A DNA stretch of 64,000 bases from NCBI RefSeq assembly GCF_001905825.1, contig NZ_LIVV01000006.1:496001-560000 (forward strand). Direction: 5' to 3'. Source of the stretch: Streptomyces sp. CB02009. GTDB lineage: Bacteria; Actinomycetota; Actinomycetes; Streptomycetales; Streptomycetaceae. Positions 17,044-25,082 of this stretch are shown here, piece after piece. Under the pieces are notes generated by a model that ran no database searches, was not told the DNA's origin, and worked only from the letters and a program-made list of their open reading frames with translations. The position numbers and the translations under genes are program-made. Position 1 is the stretch's first letter; each line of letters opens with the position of its first letter.

Positions 17044-17539
17044 TAGCGTCGCAACCTCTGGACCAGGCGTCCTTCCGGATGAACGGAGAGGACGGTGTCG
17101 GTGTCAATCGGGGTGCGTGGAGGGCACCCCAGGTGGTCGTCGGTGACCGGCGCAGCTCCCCCTTCCCCGCCACTAGGCCGGCGCTGCGTTGCGCCCCCTG
17201 CGCGCCGGCTTGAAACCCGCGGCGGTGCGTGGAATTCCAGCACAGTGCCGGACCTCCAACAAGGGCCGCGTGTCGCGTCGCGAGGGTCATGACAACCCGT
17301 ACCCGAAGCGTCACCCCATGTAGAAGATGATCACGGAGGATTCGGACTTTTCCGGTCCAATGGCTGCGCGTACCTGTGTGTCCCAGTCGACATGATCAGG
17401 AGCGGAATAGAGCATTCAGTGGCGTAATGTCCCTTTCCGTGGCGACAGGCGACAGTCCGTAATGCCTGGAATGTGGCGCCCGTGGTGAGCAAACTCACAC
17501 GGTGATCGATGTCTTAGCCATGCATTCGAAGGGAATCGC
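17044..17539. other. Intergenic region between divergent cvnA and the TANPRR protein gene
   Basis: 496 bp with no supported gene. It must hold the promoter of the second conservon (minus) and that of the small protein gene (plus). I see a self-complementary 8-mer pair, GCCGGCGC at 17177-17184 and GCGCCGGC at 17202-17209, which could form a hairpin in the cvnA leader. The right half, about 17330-17530, is less GC-rich than its surroundings. No convincing -35/-10 pair stood out. Confidence 0.5.
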
Positions 17540-17818
17540 ATGTTTAGCCTGACGCTTTACACCCCTTCGCGCCCGAACGCGGCGCCCGTTCCGGAACAAG
17601 GTCAGATCACCGCGATGAAGACGACGACGCCCGGCACCACGGCCAACCCCCGCCGCTCCACCCTCGTCCACCTCTCGGACGCCGCAGAGCTCGGCCGGGT
17701 CGCCCTCCCCGAGTACGCGGTCGCGCTGCCGGCGAAGACGGCCAACCCGCGCCGCACCGTCCTCATGCAGCCCCCGGCGCCCTACCAGCCGCAGCCGTAC
17801 GCCTCCGCGACCCGCTGA
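17540..17818 (+). CDS. Small protein with duplicated TANPRR motif, unknown function
   Basis: 92 aa, ATG with AAGGGA about 5 nt upstream. No signal peptide or membrane segment and no Cys. Two copies of a dodecamer-like motif, TANPRRSTLVHL at 34-45 and TANPRRTVLMQP at 67-78, are separated by an acidic then hydrophobic linker (SDAAELGRVALPEYAVALPA). The tail is Pro/Tyr rich. Such a layout could be a peptide precursor or a short docking protein, but no maturation enzyme is visible beside it. It lies between a conservon and the FAH-gltX operon. A second ATG at residue 26 is possible. I do not recognise the family. Confidence 0.65.
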   Translation: MFSLTLYTPSRPNAAPVPEQGQITAMKTTTPGTTANPRRSTLVHLSDAAELGRVALPEYAVALPAKTANPRRTVLMQPPAPYQPQPYASATR

Positions 17819-17946
17819 CGCCACCCCCGGACCCAGCCGCGTCATCCTTGTCACGGCCCCCGTGACATCGCCGGTCGGCCGCCCCGCGCCGCGTTAGCCT
17901 GGAGCGTCAGACTCCAGCCAGCACCAAGTGAGGGGCGACAGCACTC

Positions 17947-18741
17947 GTGCGCATCGCCAGATTCTCCATCGACGGCAATGTGGCCTTCGGCGCCGTCGAG
18001 GGCGAGGGAAGCGTCGAATCCGGCGGCCTCGTCCTCGACATCATCAAGGGCATCCCGTACACCGACTTCGAGCTCAGCGGCACCAAGGTCCCGCTGAGCA
18101 AGGTACGGCTCCTGCCGCCCGTGCTTCCCAACAAGGTCGTGGCCATCGGCCGCAACTACGCGGAGCACGCCGCCGAACTCGGCAACGAGGTCCCCGACGT
18201 CCCCGTCGCCTTCTTCAAGCCGACCACCTCGGTGATCGGCCCCGGCGACGCCATCGAGTACCCCTCCTTCTCCAACGAGCTGCACCACGAGGCCGAACTG
18301 GCCGTGGTCATCGGCCGCATGTGCCGCGAGGTGCCCCGCGAGCGCGTGAAGGACGTCATCTTCGGCTTCACCTGCGCCAATGACGTCACCGCCCGCGACG
18401 CCCAGCAGCGCGAGAAGCAGTGGGCCCGCGCCAAGGGCTTCGACACCTCCTGCCCGCTGGGCCCCTGGGTCGAGACGGACCTGAGCATCGCTGCCGCGAG
18501 CGACCTGACCATCCAGGCCACGGTCAACGGCGAACAGCGCCAGCTGGGTCGGACGAGCGACATGATCCGCTCCATCGAGGACCTGGTCGTCCACATCACC
18601 GAGGCCATGACGCTGCTCCCCGGAGACGTCATCCTCACCGGCACCCCCGCCGGGGTCGGCCCCCTCAACGTCGGCGACGAGGTCGCCGTCACCATCGAAG
18701 GCATCGGCACTCTCACCAATAGGGTGATCAAGCGTGGCTAA
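17947..18741 (+). CDS. Fumarylacetoacetate hydrolase-family protein
   Basis: 264 aa, GTG start with GAGGGG upstream. FAH-fold C-terminal domain with IGRNYAEHAAELG, metal-binding HHEAELAVVIG, FTCANDVTARDAQ and LLPGDVILTGTPAGVGP; the acidic metal ligands are all present. Family members hydrolyse or tautomerise acylpyruvates and oxaloacetate-like diketo acids with Mg2+; the exact substrate cannot be told from sequence. The last 8 nt overlap gltX, so the two are coupled. Confidence 0.85.
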   Translation: MRIARFSIDGNVAFGAVEGEGSVESGGLVLDIIKGIPYTDFELSGTKVPLSKVRLLPPVLPNKVVAIGRNYAEHAAELGNEVPDVPVAFFKPTTSVIGPGDAIEYPSFSNELHHEAELAVVIGRMCREVPRERVKDVIFGFTCANDVTARDAQQREKQWARAKGFDTSCPLGPWVETDLSIAAASDLTIQATVNGEQRQLGRTSDMIRSIEDLVVHITEAMTLLPGDVILTGTPAGVGPLNVGDEVAVTIEGIGTLTNRVIKRG

Positions 18742-20209
18742 CGCGAACATCCGCGTCCGTTTCTGTCCCTCGCCGACCGGCAACCCCCACGTGGGCCTGG
18801 TCCGCACCGCCCTCTTCAACTGGGCCTTCGCCCGGCACAACGAGGGCACCATGGTCTTCCGCATCGAGGACACCGACGCTGCGCGCGACTCCGAGGAGTC
18901 GTACAACCAGCTGCTCGACTCCCTGAAGTGGCTCGGCCTCGACTGGGACGAGGGCCCGGAGGTCGGCGGCCCGCACGCCCCGTACCGCCAGTCGCAGCGG
19001 ATGGACATCTACAAGGACGTCGCCGACAAGCTGCTCGCCGGCGGGTACGCGTACCCCTGCTACTGCACCACCGAGGAGCTCGACGAGCGCCGCGCCGCCG
19101 CCCGCGCCGCCGGCCGCCCCTCCGGCTACGACGGCCACTGCCGCGACCTCACCGCCGAGCAGAAGGCGGCGTACGAGGCCGAGGGCCGCGCGTCGATCGT
19201 CCGCTTCCGGATGCCCGACGAGCCGATCACCTTCACCGACCTGGTCCGCGGCGAGCTCACCTTCACCCCGGAGAACGTGCCGGACTACGGCATCCTCCGG
19301 GCCAACGGCGCCCCGCTGTACACCCTGGTCAACCCGGTCGACGACGCGCTGATGGAGATCACCCACGTCCTGCGCGGCGAGGACCTGCTCTCCTCCACCC
19401 CCCGCCAGGTCGCGCTCTACAAGGCCCTGATCGAGCTGGGCGTCGCCAAGGAGATCCCCTCCTTCGGCCACCTGCCGTACGTCATGGGCGAGGGCAACAA
19501 GAAGCTCTCCAAGCGGGACCCGGAGGCCTCCCTCAACCTCTACCGGGAGCGCGGCTTCCTCCCCGAGGGCCTGCTGAACTACCTCTCGCTCCTCGGCTGG
19601 TCCTTCTCGGCCGACCAGGACATCTTCACCATCCCCGAGATGGTGGCGAAGTTCGACATCGCCGACGTCAACGCCAACCCGGCGCGCTTCGACCTCAAGA
19701 AGGCCGAGTCGATCAACGCCGACCACATCCGCATGCTGGACGTGAAGGCGTTCGCCGAGGCCTGCGAGCCCTGGCTGCGGGCCCCCTTCGCCAACTGGGC
19801 GCCCGAGGAGTTCGACCAGACCGCCTGGGAGGCCATCGCGCCGCACGCCCAGACCCGCGTCACCGTCCTCTCGGACATCACGGCCAACGTGGACTTCCTC
19901 TTCCTCGCGGAGCCGGTCTTCGACCAGCCCTCGTGGGACAAGGCGATGAAGGGCGAGCCCGCGGCCCTCCTCACCACCGCCCGCGAGAAGCTCGAAGGCG
20001 CCGACTGGAGCGACCCCGAGTCCCTCAAGAACGCCGTGCTGGCCGCCGGCGAGGCGCACGGCCTCAAGCTCGGCAAGGCGCAGGCCCCGGTCCGCGTGGC
20101 CGTCACCGGCCGCACGGTCGGCCTGCCCCTCTTCGAGTCCCTGGAGATCCTGGGCAAGGAGAAGACCCTGACCCGCATCGACGCGGCTCTGGCGAAGCTC
20201 TCCGCCTGA
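18734..20209 (+). CDS. gltX: Glutamyl-tRNA synthetase
   Basis: 491 aa class I synthetase, charging tRNA-Glu. HIGH-like motif PSPTGNPHVG at 12-21 and KMSKS-like KLSKRD near 257. The N-terminal catalytic part has FRIEDTDAARDSEES. The GTG start overlaps the preceding gene by 8 nt. In bacteria lacking GlnRS this enzyme also charges tRNA-Gln, which is later amidated; two tRNA-Gln and three tRNA-Glu genes lie about 0.9 kb downstream. Confidence 0.95.
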   Translation: MANANIRVRFCPSPTGNPHVGLVRTALFNWAFARHNEGTMVFRIEDTDAARDSEESYNQLLDSLKWLGLDWDEGPEVGGPHAPYRQSQRMDIYKDVADKLLAGGYAYPCYCTTEELDERRAAARAAGRPSGYDGHCRDLTAEQKAAYEAEGRASIVRFRMPDEPITFTDLVRGELTFTPENVPDYGILRANGAPLYTLVNPVDDALMEITHVLRGEDLLSSTPRQVALYKALIELGVAKEIPSFGHLPYVMGEGNKKLSKRDPEASLNLYRERGFLPEGLLNYLSLLGWSFSADQDIFTIPEMVAKFDIADVNANPARFDLKKAESINADHIRMLDVKAFAEACEPWLRAPFANWAPEEFDQTAWEAIAPHAQTRVTVLSDITANVDFLFLAEPVFDQPSWDKAMKGEPAALLTTAREKLEGADWSDPESLKNAVLAAGEAHGLKLGKAQAPVRVAVTGRTVGLPLFESLEILGKEKTLTRIDAALAKLSA

Positions 20210-20235
20210 CCCCTGCCGCGCGGTACGGTCGGTCC

Positions 20236-20958
20236 ATGACCATCCGCGCGGTGCTGTGGGACGTCGACGACACGATCTTCGACTACGCCCGCGCCGACCA
20301 CGTCGGCATGAGCGCGCACCTGACGGCCGAGGGCCTGGTGGACGGATACGCATCCGTCGACCAGGCCCTCGGTCGTTGGCGGGAGCTGACCGTGCTCCAC
20401 TGGCGCCGTTTCGAGGCCGGCGGGGTCGACTTCCAGGAGCAGCGCAGGGAGCGCGTGCGGGACTTCCTGGAGCGGCCGGCCCTGACCGCCGCGGAGGCGG
20501 ACGGCTGGTTCGAGCGGTACGTCTCCCACTACGAGGCGGCCTGGGAACTCTTCCCCGACGCCCTCCCCGTCCTGGACCTGCTGGCCGATGACTATCGTCA
20601 CGGGATTCTGTCCAACTCCAGCCTCCACAACCAGGACCGGAAGCTGCGGGTCCTCGGCGTGCGGGACCGCTTCGAGGCCGTCCTGTGCGCGGCGGAGCTC
20701 GGGGTGGCCAAGCCGGCCCCGGAGGCCTTCCACGCCGCCTGCACCGCCCTTGACCTGCGCCCGAGCGAGGTGGCGTACGTGGGGGACCAGCCGGACATCG
20801 ACGCCAGGGGTGCCGTGGAGGCGGGGCTGCGGGGCATCTGGCTGGACCGGGCGGACACCGGCGGACGCCCCGAACTGAAGCGGATCACGAGCCTCCGTGA
20901 GCTTCCGGCCCTGCTGGGAGGCCATACCCGTTTTGGAGCACCGTCCACCTTCGGGTAA
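20236..20958 (+). CDS. HAD-family hydrolase
   Basis: 240 aa. HAD motif I DVDDTIFD at 9-16, motif II around GILSNSS, the Lys of motif III in LGVAKPAPEAF, and motif IV GDQPDIDARGA. It is a phosphatase of the YjjG/phosphoglycolate-phosphatase type; the substrate is undetermined. It follows gltX after 26 nt and probably shares its transcript. The last codons overlap a promoter-like sequence for the tRNA cluster. Confidence 0.85.
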   Translation: MTIRAVLWDVDDTIFDYARADHVGMSAHLTAEGLVDGYASVDQALGRWRELTVLHWRRFEAGGVDFQEQRRERVRDFLERPALTAAEADGWFERYVSHYEAAWELFPDALPVLDLLADDYRHGILSNSSLHNQDRKLRVLGVRDRFEAVLCAAELGVAKPAPEAFHAACTALDLRPSEVAYVGDQPDIDARGAVEAGLRGIWLDRADTGGRPELKRITSLRELPALLGGHTRFGAPSTFG

Positions 20959-20961
20959 TGT
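20933..20961 (+). promoter_or_regulatory. Candidate promoter of the tRNA cluster
   Basis: TTGGAG (20933-20938), 17-bp spacer, TAATGT (20956-20961): a good vegetative-sigma match. The -35 lies inside the HAD coding end, and the -10 overlaps its TAA stop. It is 91 bp ahead of the first tRNA. Confidence 0.55.
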
Positions 20962-21051
20962 TCTTCCTGCGCCGAGGGGAACAAGCCGAAAGGCAAGAAC
21001 CCGGAAAGCGCAAGCCGAGCAAGATCCTCCCTGGTGGGGACATTGCCCCGG

Positions 21052-21123
21052 TGGCCTATGGTGTAATTGGCAGCACGACGGTTTCTGGTTCCGTTAGTCT
21101 TGGTTCGAGTCCAGGTAGGCCAG
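21052..21123 (+). tRNA. tRNA-Gln (CTG), copy 1
   Basis: 72 nt. Acceptor TGGCCTA pairs with TAGGCCA, then G discriminator; CCA is not encoded. Anticodon loop TTCTGGT gives CTG. T-arm GGTTCGAGTCC. The anticodon stem ACGGT/TCCGT has a T-T mismatch at the loop-closing pair, unlike copy 2. Confidence 0.92.
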
Positions 21124-21165
21124 CTCGCAGAGCTTTATCTGCAACCTGTGGATGGCATCCACAAA

Positions 21166-21238
21166 GCCCCCGTTGTGTAGCGGCCTAGCACGCCGCCCTC
21201 TCAAGGCGGTAGCGCCGGTTCGAATCCGGTCGGGGGTA
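21166..21238 (+). tRNA. tRNA-Glu (CTC), copy 1
   Basis: 73 nt. Acceptor GCCCCCG with CGGGGGT (G-T first pair), anticodon stem CCGCC/GGCGG around loop CTCTCAA, anticodon CTC, T-arm GGTTCGAATCC, A discriminator. CCA not encoded. Confidence 0.93.
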
Positions 21239-21322
21239 CTGATCCATCCTGTAGGTCACTTGGGTAGCTCCCGGTGGATCTACGGTGACATCACCCGGTT
21301 CCGACCGGGTGGGATCGCTAGG

Positions 21323-21395
21323 GCCCCCGTTGTGTAGCGGCCTAGCACGCCGCCCTCTCAAGGCGGTAGCGCCGGTTCGAATCCGGTCGGGGGTA
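21323..21395 (+). tRNA. tRNA-Glu (CTC), copy 2
   Basis: 73 nt, identical in sequence to copy 1 across the gene. Anticodon CTC in loop CTCTCAA. The flanks differ from copy 1. Confidence 0.93.
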
Positions 21396-21409
21396 CGGTG
21401 TAACCACCA

Positions 21410-21481
21410 TGGCCTATGGTGTAATTGGCAACACTACGGTTTCTGGTACCGTCATTCTTGGTTCGAGTCCAGGTAGGCCAG
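21410..21481 (+). tRNA. tRNA-Gln (CTG), copy 2
   Basis: 72 nt. Same acceptor and T-arm as copy 1, but it differs in the D-arm edge and anticodon stem. Here the stem ACGGT/ACCGT is fully paired around TTCTGGT. It lies 14 nt after the preceding tRNA-Glu. Confidence 0.92.
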
Positions 21482-21522
21482 CTCGCAGAGCTCATCTGCA
21501 CCCGCGGATCTGATCCGCAAAG

Positions 21523-21595
21523 GCCCCCGTTGTGTAGCGGCCTAGCACGCCGCCCTCTCAAGGCGGTAGCGCCGGTTCGAATCCGGTCGGGGGTA
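21523..21595 (+). tRNA. tRNA-Glu (CTC), copy 3
   Basis: 73 nt, identical to copies 1 and 2. It follows tRNA-Gln copy 2 after 41 nt; the Gln1-Glu1 spacer has a similar start (CTCGCAGAGCT), which points to duplication of a Gln-Glu unit. Confidence 0.93.
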
Positions 21596-21600
21596 CAGAA

Positions 21601-21636
21601 CGAAGAAGCCCTTCCCTTCGGGGGAGGGCTTCTTCG
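21601..21636 (+). terminator. Terminator of the tRNA cluster
   Basis: Inverted repeat CGAAGAAGCCC (21601-21611) and GGGCTTCTTCG (21626-21636) with an inner TTCG loop. It starts 6 nt after the last tRNA. Confidence 0.85.
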
Positions 21637-21725
21637 CTGTTGGGCGTCATGCGTACGGACAACTCCGGCCCACCGCTGCGGCGTTGAAGCGGTGGGCCGG
21701 TACGAACAGAAGACGGGCCGGCGGG

Positions 21726-22442
21726 TCAGCCGGTGCGGCGGAGCGCCTCGGAGAGACGGGCCGCGGCGTCGATGACCGCCTGGGCGTGCATACGGCCCGG
21801 GTGGCGCGTCAGGCGCTCGATCGGACCGGACACCGACACGGCGGCCACCACGCGGTTCGACGGCCCGCGCACGGGCGCGGAGACGGACGCGACGCCCGGC
21901 TCCCGCTCGCCGATCGACTGGGCCCAGCCGCGGCGCCGTACGCCCGACAGGGCCGTCGCCGTGAAGCGGGCGCCCTGGAGGCCGCGGTGGAGCCGCTCGG
22001 GCTCCTCCCAGGCCATCAGGATCTGCGCCGAGGAGCCCGCCTTCATCGTCAGCGTCGAGCCGACCGGGACGGTGTCCCGCAGGCCCGAGAGCCGCTCGGC
22101 GGCCGCCACGCAGATGCGCATGTCGCCCTGCCGGCGGTAGAGCTGGGCGCTCTCGCCGGTGACGTCGCGCAGATGCGTCAGAACCGGGCCCGCGGTCGCG
22201 AGCAGGCGGTCCTCGCCGGCCGCGGCGGCGAGCTCCGCCAGGCGCGGTCCGAGGATGAACCGGCCCTGCATGTCACGCGCCACCATCCGGTGGTGTTCCA
22301 GTGCCACGGCCAGTCGGTGTGCCGTGGGTCGTGCGAGTCCCGTCGCCGCGACCAGTCCTGCGAGGGTGGCCGGACCGGACTCCAGGGCGCTCAGGACAAG
22401 GGCTGCCTTGTCGAGAACGCCTACGCCGCTAGAGTTGTCCAT
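21726..22442 (-). CDS. ndgR: IclR-family regulator NdgR
   Basis: 238 aa from the ATG at 22442, which gives the expected N-terminus MDNSSGVGVLDKA. N-terminal winged helix (ATLAGLVAATGLARPTAHRL), then an IclR ligand-binding domain with GSTLTMKAGSSAQILMAW. NdgR/AreB-type regulators control leucine and other amino-acid genes and affect antibiotic production in Streptomyces. Divergent from leuC with a 140-bp shared regulatory gap. In-frame codons up to 22463 are open but begin in the gap and are not family-like. Confidence 0.92.
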   Translation of the reverse strand: MDNSSGVGVLDKAALVLSALESGPATLAGLVAATGLARPTAHRLAVALEHHRMVARDMQGRFILGPRLAELAAAAGEDRLLATAGPVLTHLRDVTGESAQLYRRQGDMRICVAAAERLSGLRDTVPVGSTLTMKAGSSAQILMAWEEPERLHRGLQGARFTATALSGVRRRGWAQSIGEREPGVASVSAPVRGPSNRVVAAVSVSGPIERLTRHPGRMHAQAVIDAAARLSEALRRTG

Positions 22443-22459
22443 GCAACGATATTCGCGTC

Positions 22460-22511
22460 TCACTCTGTGAAACGCAAGTTCAATTTCCTGCGGAACTTGT
22501 CACTCTGGTGA
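22460..22511. promoter_or_regulatory. Two TCAC-n-GTGA palindromes between ndgR and leuC
   Basis: TCACTCTGTGA at 22460-22470 and TCACTCTGGTGA at 22500-22511, start-to-start 40 bp (about four turns). Between them is a second inverted repeat, CAAGTT (22475-22480) and AACTTG (22494-22499). Their place between divergent ndgR and leuCD makes them candidate NdgR operators. Binding is inference. Confidence 0.45.
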
Positions 22512-22582
22512 GGCGGCCGCACAACGGCCCGCGAAACGGGTCTCTAGTTGTGCCGGCGTAGACGTCGGCCGGAGGGAAAGCG

Positions 22583-24007
22583 ATGGGTAGGACACTCGCG
22601 GAGAAGGTCTGGGACGACCACGTCGTCCGGCGCGCCGAGGGCGAGCCCGACCTCCTCTTCATCGATCTGCACCTGCTGCACGAGGTGACCAGCCCCCAGG
22701 CCTTCGACGGCCTGCGCCAGAACGGCCGGCAGGTGCGGCGCCTCGACCTCACCATCGCCACCGAGGACCACAACACCCCGACCCTCGACATCGACAAGCC
22801 GATCGCCGACCCGGTCTCCCGCGCGCAGCTGGAGACCCTCCGCAAGAACTGTGCCGAGTTCGGCGTCCGCCTGCATCCGCTGGGCGACGTCGAGCAGGGC
22901 GTCGTCCACGTGGTGGGACCGCAGCTGGGCCTGACCCAGCCGGGCACCACCGTGGTCTGCGGCGACTCGCACACCTCCACGCACGGCGCCTTCGGCGCGC
23001 TGGCGTTCGGCATCGGCACCAGCCAGGTCGAGCACGTGCTCGCCACTCAGACGCTGCCGCTGGCCCGCCCCCGCACCATGGCCATCACGGTCGACGGCGA
23101 GCTGCCCGAGGACGTCACCGCCAAGGACCTGATCCTGGCGATCATCGCCAAGATCGGCACCGGCGGCGGCCAGGGCTACATCCTGGAGTACCGCGGCTCC
23201 GCCATCGAGAAGCTCTCGATGGAGGCCCGGATGACCATCTGCAACATGTCGATCGAGGCCGGCGCCCGCGCGGGCATGATCGCCCCCGACGAGACGACCT
23301 TCGCCTACCTGAAGGGCCGCGCCCACGCCCCCGAGGGCGAGGACTGGGACGCCGCCGTCGCGTACTGGGAGACCCTGCGGTCCGACGAGGACGCGGTCTT
23401 CGACGCCGAGGTCGTCATCGACGCCGCCTCGCTGGCGCCGTTCGTCACCTGGGGCACCAACCCGGGCCAGGGCGCGCCGCTTTCGGCGAACGTCCCCGAC
23501 CCGACTTCGTACGAAGACGCTTCGGAGCGCCTGGCCGCCGAAAAGGCCCTGGAGTACATGGGGTTGACCGCCGGGCAGGCGCTGCGCGACATCAAGGTCG
23601 ACACCGTCTTCGTAGGCTCCTGCACCAACGGCCGCATCGAGGACCTGCGCAACGCCGCCGCCCTCCTGGAGGGACGCAAGGTCGCCGACGGCGTCCGCAT
23701 GCTGGTCGTTCCCGGCTCGGTGCGCGTCGCCCTGCAGGCCGTCGAGGAGGGCCTGGACAAGGTCTTCAAGGAGTCCGGCGCCGAATGGCGGCACGCGGGC
23801 TGCTCGATGTGCCTGGGCATGAACCCCGACCAACTGGCTCCCGGTGAGCGCTCCGCGTCCACCTCGAACCGCAACTTCGAGGGCCGGCAGGGCAAGGGCG
23901 GCCGGACCCACCTGGTCTCGCCCCAGGTCGCCGCCGCCACCGCCGTCCTGGGCCATCTGGCCTCCCCGGCCGATCTGTCCGACGTCGCCACCACCGCGGG
24001 GGTCTGA
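22583..24007 (+). CDS. leuC: 3-isopropylmalate dehydratase large subunit
   Basis: 474 aa, ATG with GGAGGGA about 6 nt upstream. Aconitase superfamily; with LeuD it isomerises 2- to 3-isopropylmalate in leucine synthesis. The [4Fe-4S] ligands are Cys347 (GSCTNGRIEDL), Cys407 and Cys410 (CSMCLGMNPD). Also CGDSHTSTHGAFGALAFGIG near 133. It is followed 6 nt later by leuD. Confidence 0.96.
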   Translation: MGRTLAEKVWDDHVVRRAEGEPDLLFIDLHLLHEVTSPQAFDGLRQNGRQVRRLDLTIATEDHNTPTLDIDKPIADPVSRAQLETLRKNCAEFGVRLHPLGDVEQGVVHVVGPQLGLTQPGTTVVCGDSHTSTHGAFGALAFGIGTSQVEHVLATQTLPLARPRTMAITVDGELPEDVTAKDLILAIIAKIGTGGGQGYILEYRGSAIEKLSMEARMTICNMSIEAGARAGMIAPDETTFAYLKGRAHAPEGEDWDAAVAYWETLRSDEDAVFDAEVVIDAASLAPFVTWGTNPGQGAPLSANVPDPTSYEDASERLAAEKALEYMGLTAGQALRDIKVDTVFVGSCTNGRIEDLRNAAALLEGRKVADGVRMLVVPGSVRVALQAVEEGLDKVFKESGAEWRHAGCSMCLGMNPDQLAPGERSASTSNRNFEGRQGKGGRTHLVSPQVAAATAVLGHLASPADLSDVATTAGV

Positions 24008-24013
24008 GGAACC

Positions 24014-24607
24014 ATGGAAGCTTTCACCACGCACACCGGCCGGGCCGTCCCGCTGCGCCGCAGCAACGTCGACACCGACCAGATCATCCCCGCGCACTGG
24101 CTGAAGAAGGTCACCCGCGACGGCTTCGAGGACGGCCTCTTCGAGGCCTGGCGCAAGGACGAGCAGTTCGTCCTCAACCGCCCGGAGCGGCAGGGCGCCT
24201 CGGTCCTGGTCGCCGGCCCCGACTTCGGTACCGGCTCCTCCCGCGAGCACGCCGTCTGGGCGCTCCAGAACTACGGCTTCCAGGCCGTGATCTCCGCCCG
24301 CTTCGCCGACATCTTCCGCGGCAACTCGCTGAAGAACGGCCTGCTCACCGTGGTCCTGCCGCAGGAGACGGTCGACGCGCTGTGGGAGCTGACCGAGGCC
24401 GACCCGACCGCCGAGGTCACCGTCGACCTGGAGCGGCGGAAGGTCCTGGCAGCCGGGATCGACGCCGACTTCGAGCTCGACGAGAACGCCCGCTGGCGGC
24501 TCCTGAACGGTCTCGACGACATCAGCCTCACCCTTCAGAACGAAGCCGACATCGCGGCATATGAGGCGTCACGACCGGCCTTCAAGCCCCGTACAATGAG
24601 CGTCTGA
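24014..24607 (+). CDS. leuD: 3-isopropylmalate dehydratase small subunit
   Basis: 197 aa swivel-domain partner of LeuC. NVDTDQIIPAHWLKK and GPDFGTGSSREHAVWAL are the substrate-binding family motifs. Starts 6 nt after leuC with GAGGA upstream, giving a two-gene operon closed by a perfect hairpin. Confidence 0.96.
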   Translation: MEAFTTHTGRAVPLRRSNVDTDQIIPAHWLKKVTRDGFEDGLFEAWRKDEQFVLNRPERQGASVLVAGPDFGTGSSREHAVWALQNYGFQAVISARFADIFRGNSLKNGLLTVVLPQETVDALWELTEADPTAEVTVDLERRKVLAAGIDADFELDENARWRLLNGLDDISLTLQNEADIAAYEASRPAFKPRTMSV

Positions 24608-24623
24608 GCAGCGCTTTTCCAAG

Positions 24624-24657
24624 ACTGCGCCCCCCACCGTCCGGTGGGGGGCGCAGT
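24624..24657 (+). terminator. Terminator of leuCD
   Basis: Perfect 16-bp inverted repeat (24624-24639 and 24642-24657) with a 2-nt centre, 16 nt after leuD. Confidence 0.85.
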
Positions 24658-24711
24658 CGCTTGTTGAGACCCTGTCGGGCGACAACTCGCCCTAGATGGC
24701 ACAATCGGTGC

Positions 24712-24939
24712 ATGGAACGCGACAGCCAACTCGAGCTCTACGAGTCAGTCGCCGCCCGATTGAAGGAAGCGCACACAAGAGTGCGCTCACTGCAAGTCCC
24801 GGAGGGCGTAAGGATGGCGCTGTCCCGGAAGCTGCTGGTCGTGACGGCCGCGGCGAAGCACGATCTCAAGGACGCGGCTACGCGTCTGGACCGGTTGATG
24901 AAGGACCTCGACGAGGGCCGATTCCCAGAGGACGACTGA
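24712..24939 (+). CDS. Small conserved helical protein, unknown function
   Basis: 75 aa from ATG 24712. Predominantly helical and charged (ERDSQLELYESVAARLKEAH at 2-21), ending in an acidic patch GRFPEDD. No membrane segment or Cys. The frame continues upstream to TTG 24661, but that part is not protein-like and overlaps the leuD terminator. It sits between leuCD and hupS. I do not recognise the family; codon use and the clean ending support a real gene. Confidence 0.65.
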   Translation: MERDSQLELYESVAARLKEAHTRVRSLQVPEGVRMALSRKLLVVTAAAKHDLKDAATRLDRLMKDLDEGRFPEDD

Positions 24940-25002
24940 CACCAAGAACTCCGCAGCGGATCTTCCGCGTTGCGGCACTAGGGTGATTAGCCCGTTTCGT
25001 GT

Positions 25003-25031
25003 TTGATTTGCGGTATATACATGCCTAACGT
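25003..25031 (+). promoter_or_regulatory. Candidate promoter of hupS
   Basis: TTGATT (25003-25008), 17-bp spacer, TAACGT (25026-25031), 52 bp ahead of the hupS start, within the most AT-rich stretch of this area. Confidence 0.4.
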
Positions 25032-25082
25032 GCGAAAAAGCTTGAACACTTTCGTTCTGGCAATGTCTCCGAAGGGGAAGAC

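Noticed and set aside
21052..21595. Repeated tRNA sequences as a phage/ICE attachment site.
   Set aside because: No integrase, excisionase or direct repeat outside the tRNA cluster is visible; repeats are whole tRNA genes.
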